Shown here piece after piece: positions 6,304 through 15,199 of a DNA stretch of 64,000 nt (position 1 is the stretch's first letter; every line of letters begins with the position of its first letter). Origin of the DNA: Leuconostoc litchii (GTDB lineage Bacteria > Bacillota > Bacilli > Lactobacillales > Lactobacillaceae). Below the pieces are notes generated by a model that did not search any database, was not told where the DNA came from, and saw only the letters and a program-made list of their open reading frames with translations. The translations under genes were made by a program, and so were the position numbers. The stretch spans positions 511,955-575,954 of the forward strand of contig NZ_SDGY01000001.1 in assembly GCF_008107645.1 (NCBI RefSeq), in the 5' to 3' direction.

Positions 6304-9006
6304 CTATTTAGTGGTTTTTATTCTTGATAACAACCGACGATATTTATCTAATTCAGTTACAATCAAAACTGTCAACCCAGTAATAATAATAATTAACCAA
6401 TCATTAACAGATAATGCGGCTGTTGAAAAGACTACTTGCATCATGGGCACATATGTGAATATTACTTGTAAAACAATCATTGCTCCAATTGCTCCAAAAG
6501 CCATTGGATTTGTCCAAAATGATTTACTTAACGCTGGAGCTTCTGTTCGAATATTAAACATATAGAAAATTTTACCAAATATAATAACATTAACAGCCAT
6601 CGTACTTGCTACTGAAAATCCAGTAATGTTATTAAGATGTTCAAATATAACAAGAGCTACAGCAGCAATGATAACACTAACATAAATCATTTGGAACACA
6701 TCATAACGACTCATCAATTTAGCTGATGATTTTCGTGGTTTACGCTTCATGATACCTGGCTCAGCTGGCTCAAATATGAATGCCAATTGCAACGTTAAAG
6801 CTGATACCATATTAATCCATAGTAACTGTGTAGCAGTTAAAGGCATTGGTTGACGGAGCAATATGCTAAAAACAACAATCAACCCTTCCGCAAAACTAGT
6901 TGGTAACAGATATAAAATAGTTTTCTTAATATTGTCGTACAACCGGCGTCCTTGTTCAATGGCTACTTTAATTGTCGAAAAATCATCGTTAGCTAAAACC
7001 ATATCGGCAGAATCTTTAGCTACATCAGTTCCTTTTATGCCCATAGCAACACCAATATCAGCTTTTTTAAGCGCTGGTGCATCATTAACACCATCACCAG
7101 TCATAGCAGTCACTAATCCATTAGCTTGATAAGCAGCTATAATCCGTAATTTATCCTGTGGCGTTGTTCGTGCAAAAACATCATATTTTTGTACTTTTTT
7201 AATTAACTGCTCTTCTGACATTAATTCAATTTCAGCACCAGTGACCGTATGAATAATGTCAGCTAAGCCTAGCTGTTTTGCAATTGCCTGCGCTGTATCC
7301 GGGCTGTCTCCTGTAATCATTTTCACACGAATACCTGCCTCCCGCATATCTCTGATGGCATTTACAACCTCAGGACGTGGTGGATCTATAATCGCCGCTA
7401 AACCTAAGAATTTTATCCCCTTAGAAGCTAGTATATCATGATCAAATTCTATTATTTCGGAGGGGACATCGATATATCCAACTGCGATGACGCGCTTACC
7501 TGATTTTGCAAAACGTTGTGCTACTTCTGACCAATAGTTTCTATCAAAATTCGAATCATTTTCAGACAACGTAAACAATTTATCAGGAGATCCTTTTATT
7601 GCAATAAAATGATTGCCTTGCTTATTTCTGACTAAACGTGCCATATAGCGGTATTCTGAATCAAACGGAATACGATCAAGTTCTTCTAATTTAGGTTCTT
7701 TTTGTCCAAAAGCTTTATAGTATGCTGATAAAAAGGCAGCATCAGTAGGTTCACCATTGATATTCCAAACACCGTCATCATTTGTTAAAAATGTATCGTT
7801 GGCTTGATGGCCCATGGTCAAAAACATTTCTAACTTTTTATCTTGCGTAGCATTGACAACTTCATTATTGAGAATAACATCCCCATTTGGCGCATATCCT
7901 GTTCCGGTAACTTTATAATGATTTTGACCAATTACGATATCTTGAACAGTCATTTCATTTTTAGTTAACGTACCAGTCTTATCAGATGCAATAATATCTA
8001 TCGCTCCCAAGGTTTCTGCCGCAGGCAGTGTTTTAACAATAGCATTCTTTTTGGTTAATTTCTTAACACCCGTGGCCAATATGATTGACGTTGCCGCAGG
8101 TAGCCCTTCTGGCATCGCCCCAACAATCATAGCAATAATCGCCATAACTAAGGTTGTTGTATCATAAATTTTCAGGAACCAGCCCAACCCAAACATGATA
8201 ATGGCAACAGCAATAATTAACCATGAAATACCATGTCCCAAACTATCTAGTTCTTTTGTCAGTGGTGATTTTTTATTTGATACATCAGCTACACTTTGAG
8301 AAATTTGCCCAATTTGTGTATTCAAACCAGTACCTACTACAACACCTGTTGCACTACCATTAGTAACAGCAGTTGAAGCATAAGCCATGTTACTACGCTC
8401 AGCCAGTGGAATATTTCCTATTAACGTAGATTCACTTTTAAGTACCGAATCAGCTTCACCGGTCAATGACGACTCTTGAATTCGCAGATTGTCAGCATCA
8501 ATAATCCGTAAATCAGCTGGTACATTATCTCCAGCCTCCAAATACACTAAATCGCCTAACACCAATTCCCTGGATGGTACATCATATCTATTGTTATCAC
8601 GAATTACTGTAGCGTCAATGGATAACATATTTTTAATTTTATCTAAGGCATTACTAGCATTAACCTCTTGCAAATAGCCAATAATTGCATTAATCACCAC
8701 GACTAAACCAATGACAATCGCATCGGCATAATGTTGCATGAATAAGGTCAGTGAGGCGGCAACTAATAAAATGTATATAATGACATTGTTAAATTGCTTT
8801 AAAAAAATAAGCCACTTAGGCACAACTTTTAAATTTACTTCGTTGTATCCATACTTGTTTAACCTAGATTCAACCTGTTGCTCATCCAATCCAACAGGAT
8901 AATTTGCTTCTATGGTTTGAATGACATCAGACCAGTCTTTATTGTGGAAATTTGTTGAGGACGATAACGGAACGTCGTCGTTAACCTCTTTCGAATCTGT
9001 ACTCAT
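6304..9006 (-). CDS. P-type cation ATPase, probable Mn2+ exporter (YoaB/MgtA-like)
   Basis: A full-length 900-residue P2-type ATPase. It has an N-terminal cation-ATPase domain, the actuator motif TGEAD (182-186), PEGLPA in helix M4 (299-304), the phosphorylation motif DKTGTLT (342-348), MTGDGVNDAPA in the hinge (about 635-645) and about ten helices. A yybP-ykoY (Mn2+) riboswitch lies just upstream. The lactococcal YoaB and streptococcal MgtA pumps have the same arrangement and export excess manganese, so Mn2+ efflux is the best inference. Helix M6 reads NMVSALTLQ (732-740), so the Asp that binds Ca2+ in SERCA-type pumps is Ala here. This argues against a classical Ca2+ pump. The ribosome binding site AAAGGAG precedes the ATG. 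Confidence 0.87.
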   Translation of the reverse strand: MSTDSKEVNDDVPLSSSTNFHNKDWSDVIQTIEANYPVGLDEQQVESRLNKYGYNEVNLKVVPKWLIFLKQFNNVIIYILLVAASLTLFMQHYADAIVIGLVVVINAIIGYLQEVNASNALDKIKNMLSIDATVIRDNNRYDVPSRELVLGDLVYLEAGDNVPADLRIIDADNLRIQESSLTGEADSVLKSESTLIGNIPLAERSNMAYASTAVTNGSATGVVVGTGLNTQIGQISQSVADVSNKKSPLTKELDSLGHGISWLIIAVAIIMFGLGWFLKIYDTTTLVMAIIAMIVGAMPEGLPAATSIILATGVKKLTKKNAIVKTLPAAETLGAIDIIASDKTGTLTKNEMTVQDIVIGQNHYKVTGTGYAPNGDVILNNEVVNATQDKKLEMFLTMGHQANDTFLTNDDGVWNINGEPTDAAFLSAYYKAFGQKEPKLEELDRIPFDSEYRYMARLVRNKQGNHFIAIKGSPDKLFTLSENDSNFDRNYWSEVAQRFAKSGKRVIAVGYIDVPSEIIEFDHDILASKGIKFLGLAAIIDPPRPEVVNAIRDMREAGIRVKMITGDSPDTAQAIAKQLGLADIIHTVTGAEIELMSEEQLIKKVQKYDVFARTTPQDKLRIIAAYQANGLVTAMTGDGVNDAPALKKADIGVAMGIKGTDVAKDSADMVLANDDFSTIKVAIEQGRRLYDNIKKTILYLLPTSFAEGLIVVFSILLRQPMPLTATQLLWINMVSALTLQLAFIFEPAEPGIMKRKPRKSSAKLMSRYDVFQMIYVSVIIAAVALVIFEHLNNITGFSVASTMAVNVIIFGKIFYMFNIRTEAPALSKSFWTNPMAFGAIGAMIVLQVIFTYVPMMQVVFSTAALSVNDWLIIIITGLTVLIVTELDKYRRLLSRIKTTK

Positions 9007-9036
9007 AATTGTATACTCCTTTAAGAGAAAATATTC

Positions 9037-9125
9037 TTTGCGTCTTGCTGTTTAAGGTTGGCCGCTAGAAATATTAAATCTAGTAAGTCAGTTTCCCACG
9101 CACATGCGCCGCTACTCCCGCAAGG
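9037..9125 (-). promoter_or_regulatory. yybP-ykoY manganese riboswitch
   Basis: On the minus strand the closing stem TTGCG (9119-9123) pairs with CGCAA (about 9038-9042). The two conserved internal-loop halves are present: GGGAGTAG right after the 5' strand and CAGCAAGAC right before the 3' strand. Between them are a GCGCA/TGCGT hairpin, GGGAAACTGACTTA, a CTAGA/TCTAG hairpin and CGGCCAAC. This matches the Mn2+-sensing yybP-ykoY aptamer. No terminator lies between it and the ATPase ATG, so control is probably at translation: the AAAGGAG site is about 20 bases downstream. The platform itself is not resolved. Confidence 0.85.
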
Positions 9126-9189
9126 TTATCAATTATGAACAAATTTTAGCTTGTAATTTATTTTATCATGGGGTTGTTTCACTGTCTAA

Positions 9190-10539
9190 TCATATGCTTT
9201 TACTTCTCAAACGAATGAAAAACATCACAAATATAATCAAGGCAATGGCAAGTAATGTCCACAAAAAGTTTTCAAATCCAATAGCTAAGCCTCCACGTTG
9301 TGAACCATACAACGCTGCTACGGTTGTTCCTAATGCGCCCATAAACATTTGGGAAGACTGTAAAATAGCCGTAGCATCAGTCTTTTTATCAATGCTTAGC
9401 TCATTAATTGATGCAGTCATGCCTATGCTAAAAGCTAGGTTACGACCCAAAGTAAAAATCATGTACATTATAATAAAAGCCGAAAAATTCAGACTCTTAA
9501 TAAAGTAAGCCATTACTAAGAGGCTGCTGGCAAAAACAGTATTTCCCAAAAGTAGCGGCACTTTATTACCGTATTTATCATACAAGTGCCCAAAATAAGG
9601 ATTCAAAACACCACCTAATAGCGTACCAGGTAACAAAGAAATACCTGCCCAGAAACTAGATGTATGGAGCACATTTTGTAAATAATTCGGTAACAAAAGA
9701 TTGATTCCCAGATTAGCAAACATATAAAGCACAACTGGAAACATTAACATTGAAAATTTATAATTAGAAAGCAGTCTGATATTTAAAAAAGTTTGTTGTG
9801 ATGTTAATGATCTAAAAATAAATGCTCCCAATGCTAATAGCATAACGATGAGTAACCACACATTTACCGTGCCTTTTCCTAATTGGTTAATTAAAATTAG
9901 TGCTGTTGTAAGCGTCACTGATAACATGCCAAACGCTAATACATCAAATGATACATTGGATTTTATTTGTTCTCCTGGGATTATTGTTTGCCAACCTAAG
10001 ATTAAAGATATTAATGGTATTATTAGCAAAATAAAGAATATTGAGCGCCAACCTAGGGTATCAATTAATGCACCACCATATGTTGGGCCAAATGACGGTG
10101 CTAAGCTAACGACCATGGCGCCAATACCCATCCATAAGCCTATTTTGGATCCAGGAACTAATCGAACAATCAGATTGAACATTAATGGCATTGAAATACC
10201 AGCAGCCATACCTTCTAACACACGTCCTATCAAAAGTATTGGCAAATTACCAGCTAGACCCCCAATAAACGTTCCTATGGTAAATAAAAGTAAACTCATT
10301 AGCCATAAAACACGAGGTGAATACTTTTTGTTCAAGTAAGCGCTCGTTGTAATCATAATCGTAACTGAAAGCAAATAGGCAGTCGTTACCCATTGTATAG
10401 CGTTTAATGATGTATTAAAGTACTTCGTTAATGCTGGAAAAGTAACATTCATCGCTGTTTCAGCCATAATACCAGAAAAAGAAACCAATGCAACAGCTAT
10501 AATGGCCATAGCATTTTTTTTTGAAACTTTATTGCCCAT
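9190..10539 (-). CDS. MFS multidrug efflux transporter (DHA2-type)
   Basis: A 449-residue membrane protein of the major facilitator superfamily, drug:H+ antiporter type. It has the N-terminal AETAMNVTFPALTKYFNTS segment and the helix-3/4 region GRVLEGMAAGISMPLMFNLI. It begins 16 bases after the stop of a MarR-family gene, on the same strand. This arrangement usually means the pump is repressed by the MarR protein and induced by its ligand. The substrate is unknown. The ribosome binding site is CGGAG. Confidence 0.85.
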   Translation of the reverse strand: MGNKVSKKNAMAIIAVALVSFSGIMAETAMNVTFPALTKYFNTSLNAIQWVTTAYLLSVTIMITTSAYLNKKYSPRVLWLMSLLLFTIGTFIGGLAGNLPILLIGRVLEGMAAGISMPLMFNLIVRLVPGSKIGLWMGIGAMVVSLAPSFGPTYGGALIDTLGWRSIFFILLIIPLISLILGWQTIIPGEQIKSNVSFDVLAFGMLSVTLTTALILINQLGKGTVNVWLLIVMLLALGAFIFRSLTSQQTFLNIRLLSNYKFSMLMFPVVLYMFANLGINLLLPNYLQNVLHTSSFWAGISLLPGTLLGGVLNPYFGHLYDKYGNKVPLLLGNTVFASSLLVMAYFIKSLNFSAFIIMYMIFTLGRNLAFSIGMTASINELSIDKKTDATAILQSSQMFMGALGTTVAALYGSQRGGLAIGFENFLWTLLAIALIIFVMFFIRLRSKSI

Positions 10540-10555
10540 TTTTGTCTCCGTCTAA

Positions 10556-10972
10556 TTACTTATTAATTTTGTCGTCTGCAACATATTCCAAAAATTTAAT
10601 GATAGTTTTTCGCTCTTCTGCCGAAAAAGGTTGCAAAATAACTTCATCATGCATTTGAATTGCATTTCTAGCGATACCATTTATTTTTTCTCCTGCTTTG
10701 GTGAGATGTATTTCATTAACTCTTTTATCAGATAATCTTGGTATTCTGATAACAATGTTTTTTTCGACCATTCGGTCTATCATTGTTGCCACCGAAGAAG
10801 CTTTGATATGAAACTCTTGTTCGATATCTTTCTGGGTGACGCATTCATTGCTAGCAATAAATTTAATAGCTAGTAGTTGTGAGCCTGTTACACCATGTAC
10901 TTGCGCTAACATATCTAAATATTTGTTCAGATTACGTTGTCCAATCTTGAATAGTTTTCCAATCGATTTCAT
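10556..10972 (-). CDS. MarR-family transcriptional regulator
   Basis: A 138-residue winged-helix protein. The recognition region is VTQKDIEQEFHIKASSVATMIDRMVEKNIV and the wing contains RIPRLSDKRVNEIHLTKAG, the DxR wing of MarR proteins. It is the first gene of a two-gene unit with the MFS pump. A perfect palindrome of MarR type lies 25-41 bases upstream of its start, overlapping the expected promoter, so autorepression is likely. The inducing compound is unknown. Confidence 0.88.
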   Translation of the reverse strand: MKSIGKLFKIGQRNLNKYLDMLAQVHGVTGSQLLAIKFIASNECVTQKDIEQEFHIKASSVATMIDRMVEKNIVIRIPRLSDKRVNEIHLTKAGEKINGIARNAIQMHDEVILQPFSAEERKTIIKFLEYVADDKINK

Positions 10973-10997
10973 TCGCTATGCTATCCCTCTCAATATA

Positions 10998-11013
10998 TTA
11001 GTTAGCTAACTAA
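10998..11013. promoter_or_regulatory. probable MarR operator
   Basis: TTAGTTAGCTAACTAA is a perfect 16-base palindrome, extended by ATATA/TATAT sequence on both sides. It lies between the MarR start and the AT-rich promoter region. AGTTAG-TAACT-like palindromes are common MarR sites. Confidence 0.65.
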
Positions 11014-11058
11014 CTAATATATTATCATACACTAAAATAGTATATGATACAACAATAA

Positions 11059-11084
11059 AAAAGTAGCCCATTTAGGGCTACTTT
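11059..11084 (-). terminator. terminator after the LCP gene
   Basis: AAAGTAGCCC and GGGCTACTTT arms around a five-base loop, followed on the minus strand by a T run. It separates the LCP gene from the MarR/MFS unit. Confidence 0.88.
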
Positions 11085-11112
11085 ATGTTAACTTTTAGAT
11101 GATGAAAATAAA

Positions 11113-12339
11113 CTACTCTTCGGTTAATTTTAAATTTTCACTTGTATTATTTTCTGGATATAACTCATCCGCTGTACCAACTTGAGCTAATTCACCAGCT
11201 GTCACTTCACTACCAAATTCACCACCTGTCGTTGCCGAATCCATGTCTAAACTGGTCCGAACTTTATTCGTTATAGCTTGCCGTTGTGCTTTTGTAACAC
11301 GTTGATAAGATACACCATCATATAGTTCTCCTTGGCCTTGAACCGTGTATGACACAATATTTTTAGTTGCATTAATATAGTTAGTACCTAAAGTTAGCAT
11401 ATCATCAGATTTTAAATTGGAAGCAATATTTTTGGTAGTTGCATTGATGAAATTCAAGTTAACGACCTTTGTCGGATTTTGCTTTATTCTGCGAATAATC
11501 TGTTGCAATAAAATACGCTGGCGCTCTGTCCGACCATAGTCACCTTTTGGATCTTGATAACGCATCCTAGAAAATGCTAAAGCGGCTTTCCCATCCATCT
11601 TGTGCTGTGTTATATAATTTTTACCATCAGCTGCATACTTAAATGAGCTAGACCCCTGCGTAAATTGATACAAATCTTTACCTGTTTCATGCGCTGTTTC
11701 TTGACTAAATGCAAATGTTAGGGGAGACTTTACTGATACACCACCAATTTGATCAACAACATCCCCAAGACCACTCATGTTAACCATAGCAAAATAATTA
11801 ATTGGAAAATTAAACATTTTCTGAATCGTATCCATAGTAGTACCTACACCATCTCCTAAGGATGCATTATCATCTGATGCCTCTTTAAAAGCATAAGCTG
11901 CATTTAACTTTTGCGGGAAACTATTCTCAAATCCAGAAATAGAAGTCATGATATCTCTGGGAATAGAAATTAAAGTAGTTGTTTCTTTCTTTGGATTAAC
12001 TGTAACAATCATCATTGAATCTGTTAATCCCACGCGATTTCGATTCGTCCCAAAACCACCATCTGTACCAATGTCAGTTCCTAAGACTAAAAACGATATT
12101 GGCTTTTTATTCTGAATCAACTTTTCTGCCTTCTTTTCCGAAGAAAGTCCTGTTGACGAATAGGACTTATTAATTGAGTCATTTAAATGATAAAAATAGA
12201 ATGCTGTATATCCGATAATGGTTGTGAAAACAATGCCAATGATTATCACGAGATATAATTTGATAAAACTACGACGTTTACTATGAAATAGAGCCATACG
12301 ACTTTTCACAGATGTTTGGCTAATCTCATCTTTTTTCAT
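11113..12339 (-). CDS. LytR-CpsA-Psr (LCP) cell-wall glycopolymer ligase
   Basis: A 408-residue membrane-anchored protein with a short basic cytoplasmic N-terminus and one helix (about 27-50), followed by an extracellular LCP domain. Visible signatures are ISFLVLGTD, the GLTDSMMIVTVNP strand, the ISIPRD motif and the arginine-rich RMRYQDPKGDYGRTERQ. These residues bind the polyprenyl-pyrophosphate headgroup. LCP enzymes attach teichoic acids or capsule polymers to peptidoglycan. The C-terminal tail is acidic and extended. It is transcribed alone, divergently from aldC, and closed by its own terminator. Confidence 0.9.
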   Translation of the reverse strand: MKKDEISQTSVKSRMALFHSKRRSFIKLYLVIIIGIVFTTIIGYTAFYFYHLNDSINKSYSSTGLSSEKKAEKLIQNKKPISFLVLGTDIGTDGGFGTNRNRVGLTDSMMIVTVNPKKETTTLISIPRDIMTSISGFENSFPQKLNAAYAFKEASDDNASLGDGVGTTMDTIQKMFNFPINYFAMVNMSGLGDVVDQIGGVSVKSPLTFAFSQETAHETGKDLYQFTQGSSSFKYAADGKNYITQHKMDGKAALAFSRMRYQDPKGDYGRTERQRILLQQIIRRIKQNPTKVVNLNFINATTKNIASNLKSDDMLTLGTNYINATKNIVSYTVQGQGELYDGVSYQRVTKAQRQAITNKVRTSLDMDSATTGGEFGSEVTAGELAQVGTADELYPENNTSENLKLTEE

Positions 12340-12556
12340 GATTCCCCACTCCCCTTGTTAACACATTAAAAAAATTACAATGATGCAATGATAATAATTA
12401 TAACATAGGCGCTTTGAGGATATTAATTAAAAAATAAAATTTTATCATAAAGCAAAGTGAAATTATAAGAGTATTTATATTGTCTTTTTTAATCTTGAAT
12501 AAATTTTCATGTGGTTTACTTTTAGTAAGTGAAAAGCGAAATTAGAAGGAGGCTTT

Positions 12557-13267
12557 ATGGCTACAATTTATCAACACGGTACTTTGGAATTAATTATGTC
12601 TGGCTTATATGATGGCACAACAACGTTTTCATCACTATTGCAATATGGTTCCACCGGTATAGGAACAATGAATCAGCTAGATGGTGAAGTCACCATACTA
12701 AACAATAGAATTTTCCAAACAAATACCGATGGTAGAACACACGAAATAACAAATTTAGATTTAACGACACCATTTACTTCTATACATGATCAATCAAAAC
12801 TATATTATTTTCTTCAGGAAAAATTTTTGGATTTTAATAGTTTGAATCAATTATCTCAAAATAAGCAGAATTGGCATAACTTACCAGCTAGTATACAAAT
12901 AAAAGGAGATTTTTCAAAACTCAAAGTTCGTGTTGCACCAAAACAAAAAAAGCCTTATCCACCTTTTATTGAAGTAACACGAAATCAGCCAGAATTTGAA
13001 TATAAAAATGTTAGTGGTACATTAGTTGGGGATTTTGGACCAGAACTTTACAGTGGTATTATGGCGAACGGTTGGCATCTGCATTTTCTTAGCGATAACT
13101 ATTTAATTGGTGGACATGTTCTTGATTTTTCGGTTCATGAAATGATTGGTAGAGTTGATTTTTTTGAGGAATTAAATATTACATTACCTATTCATAATGA
13201 AGATTTTAAAAATCACCAAGCAGACGTTTTAAAGCTTCGAGATGCCATTGATCTTGCTGAAAAGTAA
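12557..13267 (+). CDS. aldC: alpha-acetolactate decarboxylase
   Basis: A 236-residue cytosolic zinc enzyme that converts alpha-acetolactate to acetoin. Family features include the N-terminal YQHGTLELIMSGLYDGTTTF, the FGPELYSGIMANGWHLHFL segment with zinc-binding His residues, and GGHVLDF with a third His. Length is typical. The ATG follows AGAAGGAGG. It is a single gene between the divergent LCP gene and a convergent metal-transport operon, with a terminator right behind. Together with the butanediol dehydrogenase near 31 kb it gives a route from pyruvate to acetoin and butanediol, used by lactic acid bacteria to dispose of pyruvate. Confidence 0.93.
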   Translation: MATIYQHGTLELIMSGLYDGTTTFSSLLQYGSTGIGTMNQLDGEVTILNNRIFQTNTDGRTHEITNLDLTTPFTSIHDQSKLYYFLQEKFLDFNSLNQLSQNKQNWHNLPASIQIKGDFSKLKVRVAPKQKKPYPPFIEVTRNQPEFEYKNVSGTLVGDFGPELYSGIMANGWHLHFLSDNYLIGGHVLDFSVHEMIGRVDFFEELNITLPIHNEDFKNHQADVLKLRDAIDLAEK

Positions 13268-13284
13268 AGTTTACTAAACAAATT

Positions 13285-13323
13285 AAAAAAGTTCAGTAGT
13301 TTTACCAAATTACTGAACTTTTT
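13285..13323. terminator. bidirectional terminator between aldC and the metal-binding protein gene
   Basis: AAAAAGTTCAGTA and TACTGAACTTTTT arms around a loop of about a dozen bases, with A/T runs on both flanks. It serves two convergent genes. Confidence 0.9.
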
Positions 13324-13336
13324 GTTTAAATCAATT

Positions 13337-14278
13337 TTATTGAGATAACCCCGCTGAAATTTTATCCAAATTCCATTTCATCATACCGTAGTATGTGTCT
13401 GCATTTTGTCCTTTTTTAGCTAAAGAATCTGTATATATTTTTGAATAGATTGGTAAACCGGTTTCTTTTGAAAGCTTTTCCATCGTTTTTGGTGAAACCG
13501 AACTTTCCAGAAACAATACAGGTACATTAGTAGCATCTATTTTTGTTAACACTTGTCTCATTTGTTCTGGTGTTCCCTGTGACTCAGTATTGATTTCCCA
13601 AATAAATGCTGGAGTAATGCCATAAGCAGCAGAAAAATATTTAAAAGCCCCTTCAGATGTAACTAATAATTTCTTATCTTCGGGTATACTGTCAAATTTT
13701 GTTTTTGCACTTTGATCTAACACAGATAATTTTTTAACATACTCTGCTGTACGCTTTTTATAAGTCGTAGCATTTTCAGGATCCTTAGCAATCAATACTT
13801 TCTCTATATTTTTAACGTATTTAATACCATTTTGTAAATCTAGCCAAGCATGTGGATCTAATTCATTTTCTTTACCTTTATCAGTTAGTCGTTTAGCGAC
13901 TACCCCCTTAGAAACTGAAAAGACTTGTTGATCTATCTGTTTTCCAGCATTTTTGTACATTTTTTTAAACCAACCAGATCCACCCGTCTCCAGGTTAAGC
14001 CCATTGTGGAATAATATATCAGCTTCTTGAGATGCTACCACATCTTGTGGTTTAGGTTCATATTCATGAGGATCTGTACCACGTGGAACAATAGTATGTA
14101 AATTAACCTTATCACCACCAACCTCTTCAACCATATTACCAATAATTGAATTAGTTGCTACAATCTGCAATTTATCGTGTTGACTAGTTTTACCACCTTG
14201 ACCACTGTTAACAAACCAAAAGACACCTCCTAAGACAATTACAACAATCACAATAGTACTACTTAAACGTTTGATCAT
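13337..14278 (-). CDS. Mn-type ABC transporter substrate-binding protein (TroA/PsaA family)
   Basis: A 313-residue extracytoplasmic metal-binding protein. The four ligand positions of the cluster A-I fold are visible: DPHEYEP (His), DPHAWLD (His), INTESQGTP (Glu) and YTDSLA (Asp). His-His-Glu-Asp is the set found in Mn/Fe binders such as PsaA, whereas zinc binders have His at the third position. There is no His-rich zinc loop. The start ATG at 14278 has GGAG nine bases upstream. The N-terminal helix lacks the Cys of a lipoprotein signal, so the protein may be held by an uncleaved helix. It is the last gene of the ABC operon, after the ATPase and permease genes. Confidence 0.88.
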   Translation of the reverse strand: MIKRLSSTIVIVVIVLGGVFWFVNSGQGGKTSQHDKLQIVATNSIIGNMVEEVGGDKVNLHTIVPRGTDPHEYEPKPQDVVASQEADILFHNGLNLETGGSGWFKKMYKNAGKQIDQQVFSVSKGVVAKRLTDKGKENELDPHAWLDLQNGIKYVKNIEKVLIAKDPENATTYKKRTAEYVKKLSVLDQSAKTKFDSIPEDKKLLVTSEGAFKYFSAAYGITPAFIWEINTESQGTPEQMRQVLTKIDATNVPVLFLESSVSPKTMEKLSKETGLPIYSKIYTDSLAKKGQNADTYYGMMKWNLDKISAGLSQ

Positions 14279-14356
14279 ATTCAATTTCTCCGCTATATTC
14301 TACGTAACATACGCTGACTTTGATAAGTCTTTTTGTAAAACTCGTTTACTTTAGGA

Positions 14357-15199
14357 TCAAGATTTATTTTTAAAAATAATGTTTTGCTTTGGCGAAAAAA
14401 TGAAAGCAAATGCAAAGAAAATTGCTGCAGTCAACACAATTGCTGGACCTGAAGCCCAATTAAATGTAAAACTAAGATATAAACCAACAACAGATGAAAT
14501 TACTGAAAAGATTGCCGCCACAATCATCATGTGTGACATCCGGTTGGTTAGTAAATAAGCGGTCGCAGCTGGAGTAATAAGCATAGCAACAATCAAAATA
14601 ATGCCAACAGTTTGAAGTGCTGTAACAGTGACAAGTGTCAAAACAAGCATTAAAGCATAGTGCATGATTTGTGTTTTAAGTCCATAAGCTTTAGCAAATG
14701 TATTGTCAAACGACGTAATGAGTAATTCTTTATAAAAAGTAACAACAAACACTAGTACAATTGAAAATACTATCGCCGTAGTTATTAAATCACTATCTGA
14801 GACTGCTAAAACATTTCCGAATAAAATGTGGTGCAAATTCGTCGTCGATTCAGCTAATGAAATTAAAATAAATCCTAGTGCAAAAAAAGATGAGAAAACA
14901 ATGCCTATAGCAGTATCATTTTTCAATTTAGATTTTAATGTCACAACCCCTATTAACAATGCAGCTAAAATACCAAAAATAGAAGCACCCAGTAATAAGT
15001 TAAATCCCAACATATAAGCTACTGCAACGCCTGGCAAAACCGCATGTGATATTGCATCCCCCATTAAAGACATGCCGCGAAGTATAATAAATGAACCAAT
15101 AATACCTGACATAATACCGACCAATATAGAAGTTATTAAGGCAGTTTGTAAAAAATTATAGTTCGATAAACCTTCGATAAATAGCTGAATACTATACAT
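14357..15199 (-). CDS. metal ABC transporter permease (MntB/ZnuB type)
   Basis: A 280-residue membrane protein of the ABC-3 family with about eight helices. It includes FIILRGMSLMGDAISHAVLPGVAVAY, the region that contacts the ATPase. The start chosen is ATG at 15199, preceded by AGGAGGAG; a longer frame upstream lies within the ATPase gene and is not needed. It overlaps the end of the ATPase gene by eight bases, so translation is coupled. It works with the ATPase and the Mn-type binding protein to import metal ions across the cell membrane. Confidence 0.9.
   Translation of the reverse strand: MYSIQLFIEGLSNYNFLQTALITSILVGIMSGIIGSFIILRGMSLMGDAISHAVLPGVAVAYMLGFNLLLGASIFGILAALLIGVVTLKSKLKNDTAIGIVFSSFFALGFILISLAESTTNLHHILFGNVLAVSDSDLITTAIVFSIVLVFVVTFYKELLITSFDNTFAKAYGLKTQIMHYALMLVLTLVTVTALQTVGIILIVAMLITPAATAYLLTNRMSHMMIVAAIFSVISSVVGLYLSFTFNWASGPAIVLTAAIFFAFAFIFSPKQNIIFKNKS

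Noticed and set aside
9104-9508. Plus-strand ORF spanning the riboswitch and the end of the MFS gene
   Set aside because: It is antisense to the MFS gene and the riboswitch, and its codons show no coding character.
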